From Liopterus haemorrhoidalis (taxonomy: Eukaryota > Arthropoda > Insecta > Coleoptera > Dytiscidae), in contig OZ020619.1 in NCBI GenBank assembly GCA_963971575.1, positions 26,230,800 to 26,294,799 on the forward strand: a stretch of DNA of 64,000 bases, read 5' to 3'. The notes beneath the pieces are model-generated. The model did no database searches and was not told the origin of the DNA. It was given only the letters and a program-made list of their open reading frames with translations. The position numbers were made by a program, and so were the translations under genes. Shown here one piece after another: positions 46,951 through 57,918 of this stretch (positions are counted from its first letter, which is position 1; every line of letters starts with the position of its first letter).

Positions 46951-47714
46951 GAGTACGTTCAGGATAACTTCAAGCCAGGGCATCATAAAATACGTCGTCA
47001 ATCCTGCGCGAGAAAACCGCTGATTACATATATGTACATAAGGGTTTCTGCCTTATCAATTGTTGTGGATACCAAACAAATAAAATCATATATTTCAAAT
47101 TAATTTTTGTTCTCGTTTTATTACACGGCATACCTGAAAACGTACGAGAAATAAATAATAATATATTTTTGTGTATAAATGTATCAATTTTACCCTGTAA
47201 ATGCAAATTATATATAAAGCCCGTATGTAACAGTTTTTAATTTTAACCTATAACTCTCCAACGGTATACAGACTCCATTTTCTGCCTCATTTTTCATAAA
47301 TTTAGCGACATTGTTTATGGTTTCTCTCGCTTGGCTCAGAATTGACATACCTTGGAAGCCCAATCTTTTTTTTTTTGGCGTCATTTTCACAAATAACAAT
47401 AATAATAACACAAATATAACAACAACAAAAAAACAAACAACAAAATTTAACAAAGAAAATAAACAATAAAATTTAACAAAGAAAATAAACAACAAAATTT
47501 AACAAAGAAAATAAAGAACAAAATTTAAAAAAGAAAACAAAAACGGATTTTAACAATCAAAATCGAAATATACGCGTATTCAAGAACAGATCAAAGTAAG
47601 TGACGCCACTGAAATGTATCAAACCAACTGTTGGTAACGTCATGGACGAAATTTGGTTTCTGCGCAGCCCAGTCGGTAATATAGACCTGGCATGAAGTTA
47701 TCCTGAACGTACTC
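46951..47714 (-). mobile_element. TA-flanked 764-bp element inside a mariner
   Basis: Ends GAGTACGTTCAGGATAACTT with TA on both sides (46949-46950, 47715-47716). About 28 bp of terminal inverted repeat. It contains a 26-bp tandem repeat at about 47430-47530 (AACAAAGAAAATAAACAACA core) and a short coding remnant at 47208-47384. TA targets and TIRs point to the Tc1/mariner superfamily. Confidence 0.85.
47208..47384 (-). pseudogene. Short N-terminal coding remnant in the 764-bp element
   Basis: 58 codons from the ATG at 47384: MTPKKKRLGFQGMSILSQAR then NNVAKFMKNEAENGVCIPL. Basic start followed by a helical segment, recalling the N-terminal leader of some insect Tc1-type or DDE-domain proteins. 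I do not recognise it firmly. It ends without a DNA-binding or catalytic domain. Confidence 0.4.
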
Positions 47715-48384
47715 TAATCCAATCAACTTATTTTCCAACATTATATTTCAACCGTATTCGAGAAGTACTCGCCAGACAACGCATGGTATATAGATCTGAA
47801 TAAGTGGTAATCACAAGGGGCAATGTCTGATGAGTAAGCAGGGTGAAGGAGGGCTTCTCATTACATGTCTAACAGCCCTTTGGATTCATTGGCAACATGG
47901 GGTTTGGCGTTGTCATGGAGAAGGATGGTCTTGTGTCGATTTGCTGCTATTTGAGGACGCTTGTTGATCAGTTGTCTGTTCAGTTGCTTTAGTTGCTTAC
48001 TATAGCGATCTCATGTCACCGTTTAACCTGGCTATAGCAATTCATAGTAAACCACTTCTTCCTGATCCCATCAGATATAGAAAAGATACTTATGGCTTTG
48101 GATATTATGTCGTAGCGTCGATTCGGCCTCTTAGGATTGTCGTCATAAATCCTTTTTTCATCGACTGTAACGATGTGTAACTGTAAAATATTATCTCAAA
48201 TTATGAAAGATCAGGTTACATTGAATCGGGAATTGACCAGGAAAGCACTGAATGTGAATTGTAATACAGGTTCACATCCCACTATTTGTCAATCATAGCA
48301 GTAGGCTATTCGAAGGGTGAAAGGTATTTTCATAGAAGCCGAACTCGAACCTGAACAAATTTAGGTTCTGGAACCTAAAACAAA

Positions 48385-48625
48385 TCTATTATTATACTTG
48401 AACCTGTAAGCCACAACACCAGACTTATCAATTTAGTGTTGGAAGAAAACCCGAGTGGGAAGAGACATCGTGGACGTCCCAGCCTAAGATGGAGGGGTAA
48501 CATCAAGAAATATCTTGAAGTCTTAGAAGTATACGACTGAAACTTCCATGGCAGATTAGTCCGAATGGAAGCCAATTGTGCAGGCAACCAAAACTCACAA
48601 GGGATTTTCGAGCTATGGAGTTAGT
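48385..48625 (+). pseudogene. LINE ORF2 extreme C-terminus (RTE/endonuclease-RT type)
   Basis: Plus strand reads VLEENPSGKRHRGRPSLRW then RGNIKKYLEVLEV and, after a stop, NFHGRLV. The G-R-R-G-R-P-x-x-RW pattern ends many insect RTE-like ORF2 proteins. It closes in a short TAGT-type simple tail at 48608-48625. Confidence 0.65.
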
Positions 48626-48831
48626 CAGTTAGTTAGTAAAAAACGATAACACGTGCGATGTATCTCTTTGTGCCGCAATAATAATATTAACAAGAGCAAA
48701 AACAAAAGGTTTCGTTTTTTTTCTGGGTAGCATATATAATGTGTCATAACTACTGTAACTCAGTTTCGTGCAGTATGTATCCAATACGTATAATACCAAC
48801 GTTATCCAATATGTTGACATTCGGCAATATA

Positions 48832-49524
48832 TTAGGTGTACAACTTTGCTTCCGCCGTTTTCCTATAGATGGCTTTAGCGGTAAGTAGTGGTCGAAATAA
48901 ATAGATCATAGATGTCACGCAATAAACTTAATTTGTCAACATAACCCGATAAAAACATGAATCGATTTGTGTCTACATCATAAAGTTATTCTCGATTGAA
49001 AATGTCAGTTTACGAGGGGGTTTCAATTTTCTGCTTCAATATGAAGAAATCTGCGGCTGAGGCTCACCGAATGCTTTCAAATACATATGGTGAGGCCGCT
49101 ATTAGTGAAAGAACGTGTCGTAAGTAGTTTCAACGCTTCAAGAACGGTGATTTTCGGCATAGCATACCGACAATGCTCGACCCCATGTTGCGAAAGTGGT
49201 TAAGACATACCTGGAAACGTTGAAATGGGAAGTCCTACCCAACCCACCGTATTCTCCAGACGTTGCTCCCTCTGACTATAACTTGTTTCGATCAATGTCA
49301 CACGGCCTCGCTGACCAGCAATTCCGGTCTTATGAAGAAGTAAAAAATTGGATCGATTAAAAAGATGACCAGCTTTTTCAACGCGGGATTCGTATGCTGA
49401 CCGAAAGATGGGAGAAAGTAGTGGCCAGCGATAAACAATACTTTTAATCATAAATGTATAGCCAGCTTTTTACAATAAAGCCTCGAATTTCGAGAAAAAA
49501 TGAGGAAACAAAGTTGTACACCTA
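48832..49524 (+). mobile_element. Internally deleted mariner
   Basis: TIRs TAGGTGTACAACTTTGCTTC and complement of TAGGTGTACAACTTTGTTTC. The transposase remnant begins at the ATG 49003 (MSVYEGVSIFCFNMKKSAAE, then RTCRK-stop-FQRFKNGDF). It jumps near 49165 to NARPHVAKVVKTYLETLKWE and PYSPDVAPSDYNLFRSMS, and ends at the stop 49445-49447. The deleted middle includes the first two catalytic aspartates. Confidence 0.85.
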
Positions 49525-49529
49525 TATAG

Positions 49530-50438
49530 TAAAGTAGTCAAATAATATTTAGTTGATCGAAAAATTATCAATTTAACATTTGAACATTTGTATACCAATA
49601 AGACTCAATATTACACTTCTAGATCAAGAACTCGGCAAATTGTGACAAAATGCCAAAGAACTAATTTATTTAGCGCCATAAATCTCTTCGCCATTGCATT
49701 TAATAAAAAAATTCCATTTATGGGCTATCATGATAATCTCAGAATTTTGCTATAGTCAATAAAATATAGCCTCAAGAAAGAGAAGTACCCTCTTACCCTA
49801 AGTGTTTCTTTAATCATAAGACAGATAACAACGATGCAATAACATTAATTAAACGTTATCATACATCATAGTCGAAACTTAATAACTCCACTAACACTTC
49901 GAGACCCTACAATTAGAGAATCCCCCTATCTTGCAAGTTGTTTGCTCGCACTTGGAAAATTGCAATATGGCCAATATATTATTACAGAACGTCCCCTCCT
50001 GTAATCTTGTACTATGAAAGCAAAATTTGTTTCAGAATTGTTTCTGAAATGTTCTAGGTTTCATTTCGTAAAGATATTTCTATTTAATTTGACGGTATTT
50101 GAAATTTAAATAAATAAAATAACGTTTTCCAGTGATATTTACATTTGAAATACTTGAGATATTTATTTATAATGGTAATGCGCTGGGTTCTGTTTAATTT
50201 TACAGTTAATGCTACAAATTGTTATACAAAGATTCAAAAATTAAGCAAACATGGGTCTCTTTAAAACTATTTAATTTTTCTAAAAATAAGAATGTAGCTG
50301 CAATGCTTTTGAAGATCCTCAAATAGAAGAACTTATAATATATTGTCAGGAACAATATGAGGAAGTAACCTTCAAAAGGAGATTTGTCAGACAAAATTAA
50401 AAATTGAGATATTGGTATGAGTGATTTCCTCTTTGTTA
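49530..50438. other. AT-rich stretch, nothing recognised
   Basis: No feature supported. Confidence 0.4.
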
Positions 50439-50462
50439 AATATATATATATATATATATATA

Positions 50463-51751
50463 TTAGGGGTACCCATAAGTAATCAATTATTTGAGTGACA
50501 ACGAAAAAAAACGTATTTATTTACATTTATCTCTTATCTTCAGTCGATTATGTAATCTCCGTCGTTATCCAAGACTTTTGCCATCTCTCTGGTAGAGTTT
50601 CAATCCAATTTTCATAAAATTCCGTTTCCTTTGTAGAAAAATATATTTCTAGGTGAGCTCGCACGTCATCGATATTTTTGAAATTTTTATTCTTTAGGAA
50701 ATGTTCCATGGATCGGAATAAATGAAAAATGGTGCTATATCCGGACAATATGGTGGATGTGGTAAAACCTCCCAGTTTAGCTGCCTTATTTTTTCTTGGG
50801 TTAATTTTGCTACATGCGGCCTGGCATTATCGTGTTGCGATATTACCCCTTTTCTGTTGACTAGAGTTGGTCGTTTTACCAACAATTCGTTACGTAATCT
50901 ATCCAATTGTTGACAATACAATTCAGCCGTAACAGTTTCTCCCGGTTTCAATAGTTCAAAATGAATTATGCCACCGCAGTCCCACCATACGCACAATAAC
51001 ACCTTCTTTAAAGTGAGGGATGGTCTAGGAGTGGGTACGGCTAGTTGATTTGGAGAAAGCCATTGATTGCACCAATCAATGGCGCACAACAGAAAGCGCA
51101 CCGCTTTCTGTTGTTGTACAAGACCCATTTCTCGTCACCAGTGACAATCCTTCGTAAAGACGGATCACTTTGTTGTTTGCACAATAGAGATGTGCAAATT
51201 GTACGCTGTTGTTCTTTATTCATCTCCGACAATTGATGTGGAACCCATATACCCTGCCTGTAAACCTTCCCGATTTCTTGAAGATATCTTTGGATTGTTG
51301 ACCAAGTAGCCTGAAGAGTGTTTGCTATTTCCTCGATACTAGGTTTAGGATCCGTTTCCACCAGTGAATTTAAAGCGTCATTATCAAACTCTACAGGGCG
51401 TCCACTTCGTTTGCTATCAGACAAGTCAAAATCACCATTGGAAATTTTCTAAACCAACGTTGGCACTTATTAACTTTCAATACGTCTCCATATGCATCAC
51501 AAATTTTCTTGGTTGCAACCGTTGCATTACACCAAATCGAAAATGAAACAGCATGCAATGACGTAAATGTTCCTCAGTTGGTTGATTGTCCGCCATTTTA
51601 CACCGGTATAACGTTTGAATTTAGTTGTCACAAAAGTCAAGACCACGTGTTGTAATATTGCGTAATAAAACACGTCTTTATACAATCACGCTCTGAATTA
51701 GACTGAAGCAAATATTCCACACTAATAATAATTGATTACTTATGGGTACCC

Positions 51752-51755
<4 letters not shown>
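50463..51755 (-). mobile_element. mariner inserted in a (TA)n microsatellite
   Basis: 1,293 bp, full-length. TIRs start TTAGGGGTACCCATAAGTAA and match for about 29 bp. On both sides lies a (TA)n run (50439-50462 and 51756-51783), so the element used one of many identical TA targets. The TIR style is closest to mellifera-type mariners, a tentative placement. Confidence 0.9.
50548..51596 (-). pseudogene. mariner transposase, full-length but frameshifted
   Basis: Minus strand from the ATG at 51596: MADNQPTEEHLRHCMLFHFR, then shifts. SDSKRSGRPVEFDNDALNSL, WVPHQLSEMNKEQQ and VTGDEKWVLYNNRKR follow in the frame ending at 51041. The next frame gives VLLCVWWDCGGIIHFELLKP, SQHDNARPHVAK and NWEVLPHPPYCPDIAP. 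The last part (FHLFRSMEHFLKNKN...WQKSW) is in a third frame ending at 50548. All three catalytic regions can be found, but at least four indels disable it. Confidence 0.9.
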
Positions 51756-51786
<31 letters not shown>

Positions 51787-52022
51787 CATTAATTTACTCT
51801 ACAACGTTTCGTTACATCCAAAACGGACAGATAAAAACAAATAATAAAAATTAAAAAAATTGAAATGTGCTTTTATAAATATTTTAAAATTTTTTTGATT
51901 TATAAAATATTACATAGAATTGATCGATTGATCTACCATCCAGTGGCGGCACTAGCTTTTAAAATCTGGAGGGGGGGCAGGATATATTTGATGGGGACAC
52001 CAGGATTTTATCGTTATAAATA

Positions 52023-52870
52023 TTAGGTGTACCGAAAAGTTATTTCGTTTTTATTATTAGTGCAGTATGCGAACTAGTCACGACTTGTTCGCTGAATTGA
52101 ACTGACGTCTTTTGCGGTTTGGTTAAACTCTGTACCTTTGAGTACCTAATTGTTGTTTACGTTTCATTTTAAACCCTTACATTTTAAAATGGCGGAAGTA
52201 TTTCCATTAAAACTTTTTTACACTGTTTAATGTTTCATGAGTACCATAGAAAAAATGAGTACCATAGAAAAAATTCTGCTACAGTAACTACAAAAAACAT
52301 TTGCACTGTTTATGGTGATAAACCAAGTGTAAGCACATGTCAAAGGTGGTTTTAAAAATTTAGATCAGCAAATTTATGCTTGGATGATGAACCCCGATCT
52401 GAAAGGCCCTATAAAGGAATCATTTATAATGAGATGTTAAAACCGGGGCAAAGTGTTAATTCTGATCTCTACTGTGAACAACTGGATCGACTGAATCAGA
52501 ACTTTACCAGATAACGGCCAGAAATTGTGAATAGAAGAGGAATTATTCTTCAACACAACAATGCCCGACTTCCTGCATCAACAAAGACACGTGAAAAACG
52601 TTCAGGGCTTGGTTGGGAGGTTCTATCACACCCACCCTACTCACCAGACATTGCACCTTCCGACTATCACTTATTTCGATCACTTGAAGAATTTTTAAGA
52701 AACAAAACACTTAGAGATATGAACCATGTTAAAATGACCCTTGAACAATTTTTTTCTTCGAAAAATCAGGAATTTTATAAATCGGGAATATCTTGTCTTC
52801 CTAATACATGGCAGAGTGTTATAGATCAGAATGGAAACTATTTTACTCAATAAAGTACATTTTTTTCTTT
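52023..52870 (+). pseudogene. Deleted mariner with HNNA in place of HDNA
   Basis: The left end TTAGGTGTACCGAAAAGTTA follows TA at 52021-52022. The right terminal repeat is missing. N-terminal codons near 52245-52410 contain stops. A deletion joins DDEPRSERP to a YKGIIYNEMLKPGQSV segment. The C-terminal frame 52527-52853 is open: IILQHNNARLPAS, with Asn for the second catalytic Asp, then HPPYSPDIAPSDYHLFRSLE and NGNYFTQ. It lies just after a hAT-like end (CAGTGGCGGCACTAGC at 51946). Confidence 0.8.
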
Positions 52871-54050
52871 CGATTTGTTTTTATTTTAATAATGCCAAAT
52901 AAACGAAAAAATAAAAAAAAGAGCGAGAATTTTAAGGGTTCTTTTGAGCCGCTGCCATCCTTCACAATTCGAAATATTCCCAAAATGTATCGGGCAATTT
53001 GTTTTATCTAAAATATTGAAGTTTCTTCAAGCGTATCTGGCAAGGCCAGAACAATTGGGGGGGGGGGGCATAAATTCAAAACAACATAAAATAGAATAAA
53101 AAATTAATGATAAATACTTTTTTCTTTGTCCATTGTATGACTTCTTATACAAAAATTCAAGTAAAATCCATTTACCGTAACTGTGAAATGACGTAACAGT
53201 TGAAAAACTCACCTTGTTGCCAATTCGTAAACTGTCAAAAAAAAGTTAGGTTATATCGAACAATTTCTAAAAATATATTGGAAACCTATATTTCCTATGG
53301 AGGAAAGGAATTAATGTAAATTATGATGCACAGCAGTTATTTCTAACCGATTTGTCGCGAAATTTATGGTTTATATTATATTAAGTGTGTAATTTAGTAT
53401 TAAAAAAAAAAAAAATTTCAGTGTATAAGAATCATCAGAAATATTTGTTTTTAGAAATGTGTCGTGTTCTTTTAATACTTTTTATACAATTTACTTTAAT
53501 TTTTCTCCTGGTGTCACATTGATACAGCGGGTTCGGGAAGCAAACGCGGAGTGTTCCGAGTCACACTGTTTAACTCCAGGCCTCTCGAATAAACACGTTT
53601 AGACCTTTTCTCGAGCTTGCTTCCTGAATTCACTAAATGATATCGGAAAACAATGATAAAGAGTCAAATTTTTTATTATTCGAATAGAAATTTTTGAATT
53701 TCAGATGTTAGATACAATTTTGTTTCGAATAATGAACATACAAATATTATTTCCAGTCAAACAGTATATTGCCGCTAGCTGCAAGTGTAAATTTCATGAG
53801 TATACTAAAATTACTTTTCGTTTGCATCTGATAATAATAAACCGTTGTACGTAACAGACCTGTAGGTTAATATTACAAAAAAAGAACGTAACAAATGTAA
53901 ATAGAACATATTTTATTAATCATATATAATATTTGTTTATCGACCAAGATACAAAATTAAATATTGTTTTTGTTTATTTACATTACAAATTATAAAACCT
54001 TTTACAATATACAGATAAAAGTACGCTATAGAAATATCACCCGTTATATT
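52871..54050. other. AT-rich stretch, nothing recognised
   Basis: Contains a run of twelve G at about 53058 and a TTTCTTCAAGCG motif at 53020 shared with 21728. No gene supported. Confidence 0.4.
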
Positions 54051-54054
54051 TGAT

Positions 54055-54450
54055 ATCTATTACTCTTTTATGAGTTTTAAAAAACCCTTTAAGTTTGGTC
54101 TGAATCGCTCTGTAAGAAATGGTAGTTTACTAAGGTACCATTGCAGTTTTAAAAAATTAACTGTACCAATATCTCGAAAACTATTGCTTCGATCAAGCTA
54201 AAATTTGATACCTGATACTCTTTTATGAGTCTTAAAAAACCCTACAATTTTGGTTTCAATCGCTCTGTAAGAAATGGTAGTTTACTAAGGTACCATTACA
54301 GTTTTTAAAAATTAACTCGATCAATATCTCGAAAACTATTGCTACGATCAAGCTCAAATTTAATATCTACTACTCGTATGAGTTTTAAAAAACCCTTAAA
54401 TTTTAGTCTTATTCACTCTGTTAGAAATGGTAGTTTACTAAGGTACCCCT
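54055..54450. repeat. 155-bp tandem repeat, about 2.6 copies
   Basis: Units start near 54061, 54216 and 54371 with TACTCTTTTATGAGT. Each contains GGTAGTTTACTAAGGTACC and CTCGAAAACTATTGC blocks. Satellite-like, immediately upstream of the Penelope-like element. Confidence 0.85.
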
Positions 54451-54610
54451 TTCATGTAATTTTATATTAATAGTGTCGACAATAACCTAAAATCAAATTA
54501 ATTATCTTTCAAAATAATTAATAAGAGACAAAACCATCCTTTAAGCACGGCTACTAAGAGCTTTGGGCATTTTTATTACAGTAAAATTAAATATATATAT
54601 ATATATATAT

Positions 54611-55005
54611 CATAGGAAATTATTTGGGAAAAAGAAGTAAAGCGAAGGATAATGCAATTATTTCATAATTGATCCAATATTTCGTTTATTCTTCATAAAC
54701 TTTTTCAAGGATTTCTATAACAAAATGAACCGGTCATAAAAGCAAACACAAACTGTACAATTTCTTACCGAAATAGTTAAGCACGTCGCCAAGATGTAAT
54801 ATAAGTAAGTGAAGTTAGACCCATGGTGTCCAAAACAGTAAAAGAGTTGTTAAGAAACACTTGAATACATCAAAAATTGAAGAAAACAAGTTAAAGATGT
54901 TAAGGCAGATATGACGCCATTTTAGTTACTGAGTCACATGACTCGATACGCAAGGCATTGTGGTAATGCCAGTAACAAGAAGAAAACTTCCTACTTCTAC
55001 CCCCG
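54611..55005 (-). repeat. Left inverted terminal repeat of the Penelope-like element
   Basis: Starts CATAGGAAATTATTTGGG and ends at the CTACTTCTACCCCCG block, where the two arms diverge. Contains the hairpin motif at 54674-54710 and the end of the coding frame. Confidence 0.9.
54674..54710 (-). other. Hammerhead-ribozyme-like hairpin motif, left repeat
   Basis: On the minus strand: CC-TTGAAAA-A, a perfect 6-bp stem (GTTTAT/ATAAAC) with loop GAAGA, then GAAA and TATTGG. A hammerhead core needs CTGANGA, stem II and GAAA. Here stem II and GAAA are present, while the first box is TTGAAAA. Hammerhead motifs are known in the terminal repeats of Penelope-like elements, so this is plausible as a degenerate or variant form. 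Activity is not shown. Confidence 0.4.
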
Positions 55006-57591
55006 GGAAAATATGAAATGTTTGACATCTAGTGGATGTAAACAAGTAAAACTCCTACGAGGAGAAAAGTATAAAGTGTAAAAAAGTACATTTAGAAAAT
55101 AATTTAAAGGAAGGTAGTAAAACAAGGATGGAGATAACCCACTAAATGTAAAAAATGGAAGAACCGCACCAAAAATTAACCTGACATTTTTAAAAGTTAA
55201 CAAAAACGAGTAAATGTCATGTAAGCTTTCCGTATCGGTTCTAGCATTTAATACATTATGGAAGTGGTTAATGTAACACATTTCATAAAAAAATCTTTTT
55301 GAATCGTTGGGAAATCTATCCAACACCTTAGGATTATCAAAATCCACAACATGATTAGTGGAAGCTACATGTGTAGCTAAGGTACATTTTTGAGGATTTA
55401 CCCGGCAATCTGATTTATGTTGTGTGATCCTATTTCTAAGTTTTTGGATTGAACTTCCCACATATACTTGTTCACAAGAACAGTTTAACATGTAAATAGT
55501 GTTTTTAGTCGATAAGTGGTCAATCTTCTGTTTCATTTTTGTATTAATAACTAAAAGTTTCTTTAAGGGTTTATCGGCTATTACTAGGTTATCTAATCTA
55601 AGTACTCTTTTAATACTGTTAGACATATGTCCCATGTAGGTTAATGCCCTATACTTAATAGGTTCTATAGAAGAGGTACCGGACCCATGTAATTCAGGAT
55701 TCCTATTATGTGAACTGGGTTCATCTGTATTTATGTTGAATAAAAGTTTGTAAATTAAATGTTTGGGATAAGAGTTTTCTATGAAAATTTTGGCAAGTTT
55801 AAGTAAGTTTTTATGTATAAGAGATTCATCCGAAATTTTAATAACCCTATATTTCATGGTTTTTACCAGTGCAATTTTGTATTTTAAAGGATGAAAAGAG
55901 TGAAAATTCAGATAACGGCCAGAAAAAGTTTTTTTCGTGTACCAATCGAACCTAAGTACGTTTTGAGGATCTCTAAATGCATAGGTGTCTAAAAACGGAA
56001 CCCCTTTTTTTAGAACATCTTATTTTTCTACAGTGAACTGTAAAGAAGGGTGGTATTGGTTAAATATGTTTAATGTAACATCTACCTTATCTTCAGGGAC
56101 TGCTAAAAGTAGATCATCTACATATTTTTTAATGAAAGGGATTTCAAAATCAAGTTTTTCAGTCACCTTTTTAAGTAGAGTATCCATAACGAATTGTGAT
56201 AAGATTGGACTCAAGGCTGAACCCATAGGTAGCCCTTTGTTTTGCAAGAAAAATTTACTGTCGTAAACAAAATAGCAGGAACGATACAGAGTTTCCATGA
56301 TCTCGATGAATTTAGATTTACTAATTTTAGTAACTTTTTTAATCTTTGGCCATCTAAGTTGGATTTCGTTGGCAATAAGGTCCCATGTAACGCTTGGGAA
56401 TAAGGACACTACATCTAGGCTAATGAGCCTGTAGTTATCAGGTAGAACAGTGCCTTTTAAGTCCCTAACCAGGTCAAAGGAGTTGTTGACATAATATGGA
56501 TTGTCTATATCATAAGTTTTTTTAAGAATGTTAGTAATGAAAAAGGTAAGTTTTTTAAAAGGTCCGTCAGAACCGTCAATTATATGCCTTAACGGCAATT
56601 CATCTTTATGAATCTTAACGTTTGCGAACACTCTAGGTGGTAACGCGTTATGTTCTTTGAGATCCCTACTCTCCGTATCTGAAATGTATTGTTTTAATTT
56701 TAAAGTCGAAATGATTTTGTTGTTAGAATTTTGAAACGAAGTGGTAGGGTCTCTAGGAAGTGAAGAGTACGTACCCTCTTCGTTAAGAATCCCTTCCAAT
56801 TTGTCTACGTAGTCCTGTTTATTCATTAAGACAGAAGTTTGGCCCTTATCAGCACGTAACAAAATGACTTGATTGTTATTTTTAAGAAAGGTTTTAGACC
56901 GAATGTATTGTTGGTGTAACGTGTTGTATTTACTATCCACTACGTTGTGGGTGCCCTTAAAATAGTTGGTGAGTAGGTTAGTGACTTGTGCCCTCTTAGT
57001 ATTTTTACTCTTGTCATCATGGAGAGCTAATATTTCTTCGACCTCACCTAATACTTTAAAGACATCCACCTCGCTGTGGTCAATAGGTAAGGAGAATCTA
57101 CTACCCAAACTTAAAAAACTGGAAATTTCTGTAGGAACATCCGTATTGGAAATGTTCATAAACCAACTATCTAAAGTCCTGATTTTATTGTTACACGAGA
57201 AATCATTTTTGACTCTAATGAACTTGTTGTGCAATCTATGCTTATTTTTATTCGTGATCTTGTTAAATGCAGCTTGCTGCTTAGCGAAAAACCGGTTATG
57301 TAGATAATAAGGCAAAGATTCCACAACCAGTCCCCTAAGGTCGAAATTTTTTTTTTCCAGTGTTTTAATTTCGGAATGTACATTGTTAATTTCCAACGAT
57401 AACAAACTGTGCCTCAACCTGTTATTAAATTGATGAAAGTCCTTGTTAGTATTCCCAAAGTTATCGCACATTAGACACTTTATATGCTTCTCGTAAGCTC
57501 GAACATGTTGCTCGAACATGTTGCGGGGGTAGAAGTAGGAAGTTTTCTTCTTGTTACTGGCATTACCACAATGCCTTGCGTATCGAGTCAT
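54997..57591 (-). pseudogene. Penelope-like reverse transcriptase/GIY-YIG protein, one nonsense codon
   Basis: 865 codons from the ATG at 57591 to the stop at 54997, broken only by TAA at 56022-56020 (codon 524); the frame is otherwise continuous. Residues 1-390 hold a basic N-terminal region and RT fingers (VILLRADKGQTSVLMNKQDY, PPRVFANVKIHK). The RT palm has SLDVVSLFPSV (391-401), GLPMGSALSP (453-462) and the catalytic YVDD (490-493). After the stop come PFLDTYAFRDPQ and a thumb region. The GIY-YIG endonuclease reads TIYMLNCSCEQVYVGSS at about 698 with a likely catalytic Glu in FFYEMCYI near 770. All domains are complete, so the stop is the one evident lesion. Confidence 0.93.
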
Positions 57592-57918
57592 GTGACTCAG
57601 TAACTAAAATGGCGTCATATCTGCCTTAACATCTTTAACTTGTTTTCTTCAATTTTTGATGTATTCAAGTGTTTCTTAACAACTCTTTTACTGTTTTGGA
57701 CACCATGGGTCTAACTTCACTTACTTATATTACATCTTGGCGACGTGCTTAACTATTTCGGTAAGAAATTGTACAGTTTGTGTTTGCTTTTATGACCGGT
57801 TCATTTTGTTATAGAAATCCTTGAAAAAGTTTATGAAGAATAAACGAAATATTGGATCAATTATGAAATAATTGCATTATCCTTCGCTTTACTTCTTTTT
57901 CCCAAATAATTTCCTATG
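57524..57918 (+). repeat. Right inverted terminal repeat of the Penelope-like element
   Basis: Inverted partner of 54611-55005, the same length with no gaps. It encodes the first 23 codons of the protein. Its outer 18 bases (CCCAAATAATTTCCTATG) are also the start of the neighbouring palindrome. Confidence 0.9.
57819..57855 (+). other. Hammerhead-ribozyme-like hairpin motif, right repeat
   Basis: Plus-strand copy of the motif at 54674-54710: TTGAAAA box, GTTTAT-GAAGA-ATAAAC stem-loop, GAAA, TATTGG. Confidence 0.4.

Larger units (their letters stand above)
46776..48185 (-). pseudogene. mariner (irritans-like) fragment split by another element
   Basis: The left terminus TTAGGTTGTTGCAAAAGTTC at 46776 follows TA. 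The minus strand then gives the transposase C-terminus (GIHLLPNKRQNAIDIVGQYF with stops). After the insert 46951-47714 it continues with SSDIAPCDYHLFRSIYHAL, TILLHDNAKPHVANESKG and TVDEKRIYDDNPKRPN. The sequence ends near 48185 without the N-terminus. Many stops and frameshifts. Confidence 0.8.
54611..57918 (-). mobile_element. Penelope-like element with 395-bp inverted terminal repeats
   Basis: Left repeat 54611-55005 and right repeat 57524-57918 are inverted copies that I read as identical along their length. Between them lies one long minus-strand gene for reverse transcriptase plus GIY-YIG endonuclease. The gene's start (57591) and stop (54997) both fall within the repeats. (TA)n precedes the left end. 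Penelope-like elements are known for LTR-like repeats in varied orientation. The sharp boundaries and unmutated arms suggest a young insertion or recent gene conversion. Confidence 0.93.
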
